From JAVMKJ01 sp031732875 (GTDB lineage Bacteria; Pseudomonadota; Gammaproteobacteria; Competibacterales; Competibacteraceae): a DNA stretch of 12,579 bases. Each line of letters opens with the position of its first letter. Position 1 is the stretch's first letter. Below, piece by piece: positions 6,079 through 12,402 of the stretch. The notes beneath the pieces were generated by a model, which saw nothing but the letters and a program-made list of their open reading frames with translations, was not told where the DNA came from and made no database searches. The stretch is taken from the NCBI GenBank assembly GCA_031732875.1, contig JAVMKL010000287.1:1-12579 (forward strand). Reading direction: 5' to 3'. A program made the translations under genes and the position numbers.

Positions 6079-6363
6079 ATGACCGATCGACAGAATACGC
6101 AACCTCTCGAACAAGGGGATGTCCCGGAAATACAGGAACGCCGCGCCTTTCTGCGCGGTCTGGGCAAATGGTCGCGGGCGGTGATTGCCGGGGTACTGCT
6201 GGGCGGTGGGCTGACGGTTTCCCATCGGGCCAGCGCCGGCGCTTGGGTCAACCGCCGCGGCGGTTACGGCGGTGGTGGCGGCTGGATCAACGGCGGTGGT
6301 GGCGGTGGCGGCTGGATCAACCGCCGCGGCGGTTACGGCGGCGGCGCTTGGGTCAATCGCTGA
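6079..6363 (+). CDS. Tat-signal, Gly-rich WxN-repeat protein; candidate GrrA/triceptide-like RiPP precursor
   Basis: The product is 94 residues. Residues 21-48 carry a Tat-like signal (ERRAFLR, then the hydrophobic AVIAGVLLGGGLTV) with probable cleavage at ASA|G (51-54). The mature 41 residues are Gly plus a regular set of motifs: W56-V-N, W69-I-N, W79-I-N and W91-V-N, with RRGGYGGG spacers after the first and third. Aromatic-x-Asn tripeptides in a Gly-rich tail are the hallmark of GrrA-type precursors, in which a radical SAM/SPASM enzyme makes three-residue cyclophanes. I see no such enzyme in the window, so the assignment is inference. At DNA level 25 bases are repeated exactly (6248-6272 and 6317-6341), showing recent internal duplication. 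Start: GGAGAGCAGCC before the ATG. The gene lies 13 bases after the NTF2-like gene. Alternatives are an unmodified Gly-rich envelope protein or a silk/adhesin-like peptide. Confidence 0.78.
   Translation: MTDRQNTQPLEQGDVPEIQERRAFLRGLGKWSRAVIAGVLLGGGLTVSHRASAGAWVNRRGGYGGGGGWINGGGGGGGWINRRGGYGGGAWVNR
6248..6341 (+). repeat. Internal DNA repeats in the Gly-rich precursor gene
   Basis: A 25-base segment at 6248-6272 is repeated exactly at 6317-6341, encoding NRRGGYGG both times. An overlapping 18-base segment ending in CTGGATCAAC occurs at 6274-6291 and again at 6304-6321. Each 25-base copy contains the 14-bp perfect palindrome ACCGCCGCGGCGGT. These repeats make copy-number change of the WxN unit by slippage or recombination likely. 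Confidence 0.85.
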
Positions 6364-6519
6364 TCCCGTACCTTCCCCAAGGTGATCGTCGCCTCGCGCA
6401 TGGCCTGTTTCACGGGTCATGCGCTGGGCGACATCGCCCAGACCGATCTCCAGGCGTTCGGCGCCAGATGCCTGCCCACCACCAGCGGAACAATTCCACG
6501 GCCCCGAGGAGGTTTACCG
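6364..6519 (+). other. Leader region of the DUF3141 operon with small dyads
   Basis: No gene is supported here, although the downstream frame is open from 6382. An 8-2-8 palindrome, CTGGGCGA-CA-TCGCCCAG, lies at 6424-6441, and a small ACCTT-CCCC-AAGGT stem at 6370-6383 follows the precursor gene. Neither has a T-run. I found no clear sigma70 or sigma54 promoter. The ribosome site GAGGAGG (6506-6512) belongs to the DUF3141 gene. Confidence 0.35.
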
Positions 6520-8745
6520 ATGACCAATTCATCTCAATCCCTCTCCACTCTCTCTACCCAACCCACCCTGCCCGCCGTCGCCCAACAGGCAGTGGATTAC
6601 TGGGTCGACGGCTGGCAACGCACTATTCTGTTCTGGGACGTGCTACGCCAGCGCAGCGATCAATATTACGCGCAGAAGGCGAAGGCGGTGCCGAACGTAC
6701 TCAGTTTCGGCGTCGATCTGGTGCTGGACGGCCGCACCTTCGAGCGGCCGGTCAACTACGGCCTGGTGCGGGTCAAGCCGCCGGAAGGCGTCGCGATCGA
6801 CCCGAAGAAACGCCCGTTCGTGGTGGTCGATCCGCGCGCCGGCCACGGCCCGGGGATCGGCGGTTTCAAGGCCGACAGCGAACTGGGCGTGGCGATGCGC
6901 GCCGGGCATCCCTGCTACTTCGTCGGTTTCACCCCCGACCCGATGCCGGGCCAAACCATCGAAGACATCATGCGGGCCGAAGCAGTGTTCCTGGAAAAGG
7001 TCATCGCCCTGCACCCCGAAGCTGACGGCAAGCCCTGCGTGATCGGCAACTGCCAGGCCGGCTGGGCGGTGATGATGGTGGCCGCGACCCGCCCGGAGCT
7101 GTTCGGGCCGATCATCATCCCTGGCTCGCCGCTGTCCTACTGGGCCGGGGTGGAAGGCCAGAACCCGATGCGCTACACCGGTGGCGTGCTGGGCGGCAGT
7201 TGGCTGACCGCCCTTACCAGCGACTTGGGCAATGGCAAGTTCGACGGCGCCTATCTGGTCGAAAACTTCGAAAATCAAAACCCCGCCAACACGCTGTGGA
7301 CCAAGAACTACGATCTCTGGTCGAAAGTCGACACCGAGGGACCGCGCTTCCTGGAATTCGAGAAATGGTGGGGTGGCCACGTCAACCTCAACGCCGAGGA
7401 AATGCAGTGGATCGTCGATCAACTGTTCGTCGGCAACCGGCTCGCCACCGCCGAAATCATCACCAGCGACGGGGTGCGGATCGACCTGCGCAACATCCGT
7501 TCGCCGATCATCTGCTTCTGCTCCAAGGGCGACAACATCACCCCGCCGCAACAGGCGCTGGGCTGGATCGTCGATCTCTACGCCAAGGATGACGACCTCC
7601 GCGCCTGCGGCCAAACCATCATCTACGCCATTCACGAAAGCATCGGCCATCTCGGCATCTTCGTCTCGGGCGGGGTGGCCAAGAAAGAGCATCAGGAGTT
7701 CGCGTCCAACATCGATCTGATCGACGTGTTGCCGCCCGGCCTGTACGAAGCGGTGATGACCCTCAAGACCGCCGACGCGGTCAATCCGGAACTGGCCAGC
7801 GGCGACTGGATCGTCCGCTTCGAACCCCGCACCCTGGACGACGTCCGCGCCATCGTCCAGCCCAGTCTTGAAAACGAGCGCCGCTTCGCCGCCGCAAAGC
7901 GGGTATCGGAGATCAACCTCGGCTTGTATCGCAGCCTGTTCCAGCCCTTTGTTCAGGCGTTCGCCAGCACGCAGACCGCTGAATGGTTGCACAAGCTCAA
8001 TCCTTCCGAACTGCCCTTTGAACTGTTCTCGGACCGCAACCCGCTGATGCGGCAAATCGCCCAGCTCGCCGAGCAGGTGCGCGGGCAGCGCCGGCCGGCT
8101 TCGCCCGATAATCCCCTGTTCCAGGTGCAGGCCATGATCTCGGACGGGATCATCGCCGCGCTCGACGGCTATCGCGATCTGCGGGATCGCAGCCTGGAGC
8201 AGATCTTTCTCACTCTTTACAGCTCGCCGCTGCTGCAAGCGCTGGTCGGGTTGCGGGCTTCGGACGAACCGCCGCGCCGGCGCCCCGGCGTCGAACCGGA
8301 GCGGATCGCCTTCATCCAGCAGCGTATCGCCGAACTCAAGACGCGCATCGCCGAGGGCGGCTTGCGCGAGGCGGCTATCCGCGGGCTGGTCTACATCGGT
8401 ATGGTGGGACCTGGAGTCGACGAACGAGCCTTCAACGAACTGCGCCAGATTCGCGCCGAACACGGTGGTTTGACCCTGGCGGAGTTCAAGCAGGTGCTGC
8501 GCGAGCAGTTCTTCGCGCTACTGTTGGACCGGGACGAAGCGCTGGCCGCGATACCGAAGATGCTGCCCGCCGACGCGGCCGCCCGGGCGAAGATGCTGGC
8601 GGCGATCCGTCAGGTCGCTTCGGCGGCTGGCGAAATCACCGGCGAACGGGCCGAGCGGCTGGCACGGATCGAAAGGCTGTTCCAAGCCGTCGAACCGGCC
8701 CAACCGGCCCAACCGGCCCAATCGGGTTCGGATACGGTCGGCTGA
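6520..8745 (+). CDS. DUF3141 protein, PHA-synthase-like alpha/beta hydrolase
   Basis: The product is 741 residues and belongs to the DUF3141 family, related to PhaC-type polyhydroxyalkanoate synthases. Residues about 95-385 form the alpha/beta-hydrolase core. A nucleophile elbow G-N-C178-Q-A-G replaces the GxCxG of PhaC. Asp338 is in SKGDNITPP and His377 in SIGHLGIF, giving a PhaC-like Cys-Asp-His triad. The N-terminal part (20-60) resembles the YWVDGWQRTILFWDVLR entry of the family. The region after about 440 is a long helical domain absent from PhaC, ending in a PAQPAQPAQ tail. Acyl transfer or thioester hydrolysis is expected, but the reaction is not established to my knowledge. The start is set by GAGGAGG seven bases upstream, not by the in-frame ATG at 6382. 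It begins an operon with pta, ackA and, further on, fabI, so its substrate is likely an acyl-CoA feeding that pathway. Confidence 0.88.
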   Translation: MTNSSQSLSTLSTQPTLPAVAQQAVDYWVDGWQRTILFWDVLRQRSDQYYAQKAKAVPNVLSFGVDLVLDGRTFERPVNYGLVRVKPPEGVAIDPKKRPFVVVDPRAGHGPGIGGFKADSELGVAMRAGHPCYFVGFTPDPMPGQTIEDIMRAEAVFLEKVIALHPEADGKPCVIGNCQAGWAVMMVAATRPELFGPIIIPGSPLSYWAGVEGQNPMRYTGGVLGGSWLTALTSDLGNGKFDGAYLVENFENQNPANTLWTKNYDLWSKVDTEGPRFLEFEKWWGGHVNLNAEEMQWIVDQLFVGNRLATAEIITSDGVRIDLRNIRSPIICFCSKGDNITPPQQALGWIVDLYAKDDDLRACGQTIIYAIHESIGHLGIFVSGGVAKKEHQEFASNIDLIDVLPPGLYEAVMTLKTADAVNPELASGDWIVRFEPRTLDDVRAIVQPSLENERRFAAAKRVSEINLGLYRSLFQPFVQAFASTQTAEWLHKLNPSELPFELFSDRNPLMRQIAQLAEQVRGQRRPASPDNPLFQVQAMISDGIIAALDGYRDLRDRSLEQIFLTLYSSPLLQALVGLRASDEPPRRRPGVEPERIAFIQQRIAELKTRIAEGGLREAAIRGLVYIGMVGPGVDERAFNELRQIRAEHGGLTLAEFKQVLREQFFALLLDRDEALAAIPKMLPADAAARAKMLAAIRQVASAAGEITGERAERLARIERLFQAVEPAQPAQPAQSGSDTVG
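8695..8721 (+). repeat. Three tandem 9-bp repeats at the end of the DUF3141 gene
   Basis: CCGGCCCAA is repeated three times exactly and encodes PAQPAQPAQ just before the stop. A change in copy number keeps the frame, so the tail length may vary between strains. Confidence 0.85.
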
Positions 8746-8758
8746 TCGCTACAGATGG

Positions 8759-8783
8759 GTAGGGTACGCAATGCGTACCCTAC
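8759..8783 (+). repeat. 12-1-12 bp perfect palindrome between the DUF3141 and pta genes
   Basis: The arms GTAGGGTACGCA (8759-8770) and TGCGTACCCTAC (8772-8783) are perfect reverse complements around a single A. The sequence resembles the short dispersed GTAGGGTRCGY palindromes common between genes in many proteobacteria (REP-like). In RNA it would form a strong hairpin inside the operon and could protect, pause or partly end the transcript. No T-run follows. The ATG inside it is in frame with pta but has no ribosome site. Confidence 0.8.
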
Positions 8784-8809
8784 AGCTACAGCTAAAGAGG
8801 ACCGTACTC

Positions 8810-9754
8810 ATGGAACGCAAGCACGAGAAATACAAACAATTGATCGCTCGGTGCAAGGCGCTGACCCCGGTACCGACCGCCGTGGCTCACCCCTGCGACG
8901 AGAGTTCGCTCAAGGGCGCGGTGGAAGCCGCCGAACTGGGTATCCTGCAACCGATCCTGGTCGGTCCCCGCGCCCGGATCGAAGCCGTGGCGGCGCAATT
9001 CCAGCTCGACATCTCCCGCTATGAGATCGTGGACGCGCCCCATAGCCACGCCGCCGCCGATCTGGCGGTGCAACTGGCCCGCGAGGGCAAGGCCGAGATG
9101 CTGATGAAGGGCAGCCTCCACACCGACGAGCTGATGGGGGCGGTGGTACGGACCGGGACGGGACTGCGCACCGAGCGGCGCATCAGCCATGCCTTCATCA
9201 TGGATGTGCCGAGCCTGGACCGGGCGATCATCGTCACCGACGCGGCGATCAACATTTTCCCGACTCTGGAAGACAAGATCCACATTACCCAGAACGCCAT
9301 CGACCTCGCCCACGCCTTGGGCTTCCCGCAACCGAAGGTGGCGATTCTATCGGCCATGGAAACGGTCAACCCCAAGGTGCCGTCCACGGTGGAAGCTGCC
9401 GCTCTGTGCAAAATGGCCGACCGGGGCCAGATCACCGGCGGCATTCTGGATGGCCCGCTGGCGCTGGACAACGCCATCGACCTGGCGGCGGCCCGGATCA
9501 AAAAGATCGATTCGCCGGTGGCGGGGCTGGCCGACATTCTGGTGGTGCCCGACCTGGAAGCGGGCAACATGCTGGCCAAGAGCCTGACCTTCATGGCCGA
9601 CGCCGACGCGGCCGGCATCGTGCTCGGCGCGAGAGTGCCGATCATTCTCACCAGCCGCGCCGACTCGGTGACCACGCGTCTCGCGTCTTGCGCGGTGGCC
9701 GCCTTGGTCGCCCAGGCCCGACGGGCGAGCGCGAGCAAGGCGGTGGCGCCATGA
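8810..9754 (+). CDS. pta: Phosphate acetyl/butyryltransferase (Pta/Ptb family)
   Basis: The product is 314 residues. It catalyses reversible transfer of an acyl group between CoA and phosphate (acyl-CoA + Pi to acyl-phosphate + CoA) in the cytoplasm. It has a single PTA_PTB domain with the family blocks KGSLHTDELMGAV (100-112), TDAAINIFP (143-151), PDLEAGNMLAKSLTF (247-261) and VPIILTSRADS (276-286). Many homologues in this operon type carry an extra N-terminal MaoC/enoyl-CoA hydratase domain and are around 465 residues; that domain is absent here. Chain-length preference (acetyl, propionyl, butyryl) cannot be read from sequence. The start at 8810 is chosen for AAAGAGG (8794-8800) nine bases upstream; the in-frame ATG at 8771 lies inside a palindrome. 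The stop TGA overlaps the ackA ATG (ATGA), so translation is probably coupled to the kinase that uses its product. Confidence 0.9.
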   Translation: MERKHEKYKQLIARCKALTPVPTAVAHPCDESSLKGAVEAAELGILQPILVGPRARIEAVAAQFQLDISRYEIVDAPHSHAAADLAVQLAREGKAEMLMKGSLHTDELMGAVVRTGTGLRTERRISHAFIMDVPSLDRAIIVTDAAINIFPTLEDKIHITQNAIDLAHALGFPQPKVAILSAMETVNPKVPSTVEAAALCKMADRGQITGGILDGPLALDNAIDLAAARIKKIDSPVAGLADILVVPDLEAGNMLAKSLTFMADADAAGIVLGARVPIILTSRADSVTTRLASCAVAALVAQARRASASKAVAP

Positions 9755-10944
9755 GCGACGCGATTCTGGTGGTCAATGCGGGTTCGTCCAGCATCAAGTT
9801 TTCGCTGTTCCTGGAACGGGGCGAAGCACTCGACCTGTTGCTGGGCGGGCAAATCGAGAGTCTCTACACCGCGCCCCGCTTCAAGGCCAAGGACGCGGCG
9901 GGCGCCGTCCTCGGCGATCAACAATGGGCGCAAGGCGAAGCGCTCGGCCACGACGGCGCCATCGCCTATCTGGCCGGTTTTCTGCGCGAGCGACTTGGCG
10001 AGCACCGGCTCGCCGCCGTCGGACACCGAGTGGTGCACGGCGGTCTCGACTACACGGCTCCGGTCCGGCTGACCGCCGAGATCGTCGGCCACCTGGAGCA
10101 ATTCATCCCGCTGGCGCCGTTGCACCAACCTCACAATCTCAAACCGATCCGCCTGCTGTTGGCCAATCAGCCGCAATTGCCGCAGGTGGCCTGTTTCGAT
10201 ACCGCTTTCCACCGCAACCAGCCGGAAGCCGCCCAAGCGTTCGCCCTGCCGCCCGGAATCACGGACCGGGGCGTACGGCGCTACGGCTTCCACGGCCTCT
10301 CCTACGAATACATCGCTTCCGTCCTGCCCCAGGTCGACCCCCGCGCGGCGCAAGGACGCACTGTGGTGCTGCACTTGGGCAACGGCGCCAGTATGTGCGC
10401 CATTCACAATGGTAAAAGCATGGCCAGCACCATGGGCTTCACCGCCGTGGACGGGTTACCGATGGGCACCCGCAGCGGCAATCTCGATCCAGGCGTCGTC
10501 CTCTATCTGATGGACGAGCTGAAGATGGATGCCCGCGCCATCGAAAAGCTGCTCTACCAGCAGTCGGGCCTACTGGGCGTTTCCGGTGTGTCCAGCGACA
10601 TGCGCACCCTGCTCGCTTCCGACGAACCGAGGGCGAAATTCGCGGTGGAACTATTCGTCTACCGCATCGGCCGGGAGCTGGGCTCGCTCGCCGCCGCACT
10701 GGGCGGACTCGATGCCCTGGTGTTCACCGCCGGCATCGGCGAGCACGCCGCGCCGATCCGGGAGCGGGTCTGCCATGTCGCCGCCTGGCTCGGGGTGGAA
10801 CTCGATCCCGCCGCCAACGCGACCGGTGGTCCGCGCCTCAGCACGGCGGGCAGTCGGATTACCGCCTGGGTCATCCCGACCAACGAGGAACTGATGATCG
10901 CCCGGCATACCCGGGCGCTGGTGGCAGCTGGCGCGGCGGGCTGA
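9751..10944 (+). CDS. ackA: Acetate/propionate kinase
   Basis: The product is 397 residues, the usual acetate kinase length. It makes ATP and acid from acyl-phosphate and ADP, or the reverse. Visible motifs: VVNAGSSSIKFSLF (7-20, first ASKHA phosphate loop), GHRVVHGG (91-98, with the substrate-binding Arg93), FDTAFH (149-154, Asp150), YGFHGLSYEY (178-187, His182), HLGNGASMCAI (208-218), MGTRSGNLDPG (238-248, catalytic Arg241), FTAGIGEHA (325-333) and TNEELMIARHT (377-387, Mg-binding Glu). All key residues are present. The start overlaps the pta stop as ATGA. A longer open frame upstream belongs to the antiparallel reading of pta and is ignored. With pta it forms a complete acyl-CoA to acid module. 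The DUF3141 gene upstream and fabI downstream suggest this copy serves lipid or storage-polymer metabolism, not only overflow acetate formation. Confidence 0.96.
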   Translation: MSDAILVVNAGSSSIKFSLFLERGEALDLLLGGQIESLYTAPRFKAKDAAGAVLGDQQWAQGEALGHDGAIAYLAGFLRERLGEHRLAAVGHRVVHGGLDYTAPVRLTAEIVGHLEQFIPLAPLHQPHNLKPIRLLLANQPQLPQVACFDTAFHRNQPEAAQAFALPPGITDRGVRRYGFHGLSYEYIASVLPQVDPRAAQGRTVVLHLGNGASMCAIHNGKSMASTMGFTAVDGLPMGTRSGNLDPGVVLYLMDELKMDARAIEKLLYQQSGLLGVSGVSSDMRTLLASDEPRAKFAVELFVYRIGRELGSLAAALGGLDALVFTAGIGEHAAPIRERVCHVAAWLGVELDPAANATGGPRLSTAGSRITAWVIPTNEELMIARHTRALVAAGAAG

Positions 10945-11248
10945 TCCAGGCGCGACCGTTCGCTTCTTTCGTCTACTTGCGGGAGAGGAGGTTGGGGAAG
11001 AGGAGACCGAATGGTTACATCCATGCGGGTTGAGACAATAGTCGTTTGTCAACCATGATTTTGGCTGCGAAATCCCCACTGCGGAATCGCGGTACTATGA
11101 TTGTTTGAGGGGTATTGAGGAACGACACTCGCCGGAGGGATGGGAACAGCCGCTACGGTCGGTGGAAGACTCCTTACTCCTGACGACGGCAATGGAACTG
11201 CCACGGATCCGAAAGATGACACTGATTCGCAATCGAGGAGGATGAAGA
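10945..11248 (+). promoter_or_regulatory. Intergenic region after ackA with G-rich repeat, imperfect hairpin and candidate promoters
   Basis: No gene is supported. Bases 10979-11004 are a G-rich tract like the complement of 967-994, resembling half of a common dispersed palindromic repeat. Bases 11028-11054 can form an imperfect stem, GGTTG...CAACC. A possible sigma70 promoter is TTGAGA (11030-11035), an 18-base gap, then CATGAT (11054-11059). A weak sigma54-like match, GGCA...CTGCC, has GG at 11188-11189 and GC at 11200-11201, correctly 10 bases apart, but most flanking consensus bases are missing. Either could make 11249-11758 independent of ackA transcription. The ribosome site GAGGAGG is at 11235-11241. 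Confidence 0.35.
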
Positions 11249-11758
11249 ATGAAATTCTTACGCATTTGCAGTACGGTCTTGGTGTTGTTGCTGTGTGCCG
11301 CGATCGCTCACGCGCAGGGATTTGATGACAAGAGCTTTCCGGCTGGCTACGGCAAACCGGAACTGAAGTACCACTTGCTCGTGCCGGATGGCGTCACCAT
11401 CACCAACAAGAAAGGCGAGGTGTACAAGGCCGGTCAGATCGTGGTGGTGCCCGGTTCCAACGTCACGATCCTGGAATCGGCTTACGTCAAGGAGCAGATG
11501 AAGGACCCCGCATTTGAATCCAGCTTTGTCAACAAGGCTAGTTATTTCGGAATGTCCGAGGACAAGGTGCGCGATTACGCGATCATCTCAGTGAAAGTTC
11601 CCGAAGGCGTAACCGTTCAAAGTCCTGGCAAGACCATCACTGGCCCGTCGTCGGTGACGCTGATGGTCGTCAAGGCAAAAATGCAAGCAACGCCCAATAC
11701 CATGCCCGCTGAATCGTGGAATACCATGGGCGGTTGGGCCGGTTGGGAAGGCAAGTAA
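11249..11758 (+). CDS. Exported protein of unknown function with a Trp/Gly-rich C-terminus
   Basis: The product is 169 residues. It has a clear Sec signal peptide (KFLRICSTVLVLLLCAAIAHA, cleavage at AHA|QG, 22-24). The mature part has a strand-rich look: YHLLVPDGVTITNKKGEVY (41-59), AGQIVVVPGSNVTIL (61-75), a helical middle (77-110, YVKEQMKDPAFE...SEDKVRDY), then AIISVKVPEGVTVQSPGKTITGPSSVTLMVVKAK (111-144). Two VPxGVT motifs (46-50 and 117-121) hint at an internal repeat. The tail ESWNTMGGWAGWEGK is Trp/Gly-rich with three Trp in ten residues. No family is recognised. The start is firm: GAGGAGG seven bases before the ATG. It sits 304 bases after ackA and 109 bases before another exported-protein gene, interrupting an otherwise metabolic operon. 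A periplasmic or cell-surface role is inferred from the signal only. Confidence 0.78.
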   Translation: MKFLRICSTVLVLLLCAAIAHAQGFDDKSFPAGYGKPELKYHLLVPDGVTITNKKGEVYKAGQIVVVPGSNVTILESAYVKEQMKDPAFESSFVNKASYFGMSEDKVRDYAIISVKVPEGVTVQSPGKTITGPSSVTLMVVKAKMQATPNTMPAESWNTMGGWAGWEGK

Positions 11759-11792
11759 TTTGGCCAGCCGTAACTTCTGGCGATGAAACAAG

Positions 11793-11832
11793 CCCGGTCG
11801 GGTTAACGTGTAAGCGGTATAACCCGGCTGGG
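11793..11832 (+). terminator. 13-bp stem-loop between the two exported-protein genes
   Basis: CCCGGTCGGGTTA (11793-11805) pairs with TAACCCGGCTGGG (11820-11832) along 13 positions with two G-U wobbles, around a 14-base loop. It ends 35 bases before the next start codon. The sequence after the stem (ATTCCGTT) is only slightly T-rich, so it may be a weak terminator, an attenuator or an mRNA-stabilising end. Its place between two genes of an operon fits differential expression. Confidence 0.45.
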
Positions 11833-11867
11833 ATTCCGTTGAGTACCCTTAAACAAGGAAAAATCCG

Positions 11868-12320
11868 ATGATGAATATTCGCAAAATGGCCGGTCCAGCC
11901 TTGTTGGCCACCACGCTTTTGGTGGGCGGTCTGGCGCTGGCGGCGGATGCCAAGAAGCCGTCCGGGACGGTCACCATCGATGAAACACAGTTCGCGTTCA
12001 TTGTGGGCGGCAGCGCCGGCGGTGGCAAGCTGACGTTCCAGGGCAAGGAATATCCCTTCAAGATCGGTGGTTTAACGGTGGGCGCCAACGTGGGAATTTC
12101 GAAGATGAGCGCCGTCGGCGAGGTCTACGATCTGAAAGAGATCTCGAAATTCCCTGGCACCTACACCAAGCTGGATGTCGGTATCGCGCTGGGCGGCGGC
12201 GTGGGCGGGTTGCGGCTCAAGAACGAGAACGGTGTGATCATGCGCCTGGAGTCGCGGACTCAGGGCTTGCAGTTGAACGTGGGATCGGCCAGCGGCATCA
12301 CGGTCACGATGGAAAAATAA
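11868..12320 (+). CDS. Exported protein of unknown function, glycine-rich beta-strand repeat type
   Basis: The product is 150 residues. A Sec signal peptide covers 1-26 (ALLATTLLVGGLALA|AD). The mature 124 residues have alternating short hydrophobic strands and glycines: SGTVTIDETQFAFIVGGSAGGGKLTF, YPFKIGGLTVGANVGISKM, GEVYDLKEISKFPGTY, KLDVGIALGGGVGGLRLKNENGVIMRLESRTQGLQLNVG, SGITVTM. It has no cysteines and no transmembrane segment. I recall similar small exported proteins without known function in proteobacteria; a link to the YSC84/SYLF or EipA-like beta families is possible but not shown by any motif here. Two adjacent ATGs (11868 and 11871) are possible starts; AAGGAA (11856-11860 region) is the ribosome site. 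It is followed after 82 bases by fabI. Confidence 0.78.
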   Translation: MMNIRKMAGPALLATTLLVGGLALAADAKKPSGTVTIDETQFAFIVGGSAGGGKLTFQGKEYPFKIGGLTVGANVGISKMSAVGEVYDLKEISKFPGTYTKLDVGIALGGGVGGLRLKNENGVIMRLESRTQGLQLNVGSASGITVTMEK

Positions 12321-12402
12321 GCCTGCCCCCGCAGGGGTCGCCTCGCCACCAATACGGTGAGCGGCCCCGCCCTCAGCACCAATCGATCAGGAGAACCGTA
12401 TC
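12321..12402 (+). other. Spacer before fabI with small GC stems
   Basis: CCTGC-CCCC-GCAGG lies at about 12322-12335, right after the stop of the exported-protein gene. A bulged stem of GGTCGC.. with ..GCGGCC follows around 12337-12366. Neither has a T-run, so read-through into fabI is likely. AGGAG at 12389-12393 is the fabI ribosome site. Confidence 0.35.

Noticed and set aside
6643..8463. 606-codon open frame on the minus strand inside the DUF3141 gene
   Set aside because: It is antiparallel to a gene with clear family motifs; long reverse frames are usual in GC-rich genes. The translation has no recognisable motif.
9019..10407. 462-codon minus-strand frame over pta and ackA
   Set aside because: It is a shadow of two strongly supported genes on the plus strand, with Arg/Ser-rich low-complexity translation.
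11140..11325. Small plus-strand frame starting after GGAGGG
   Set aside because: The GGAGGG is directly next to the ATG, too close for ribosome binding, and the frame runs out of phase into the well-supported 11249 gene.
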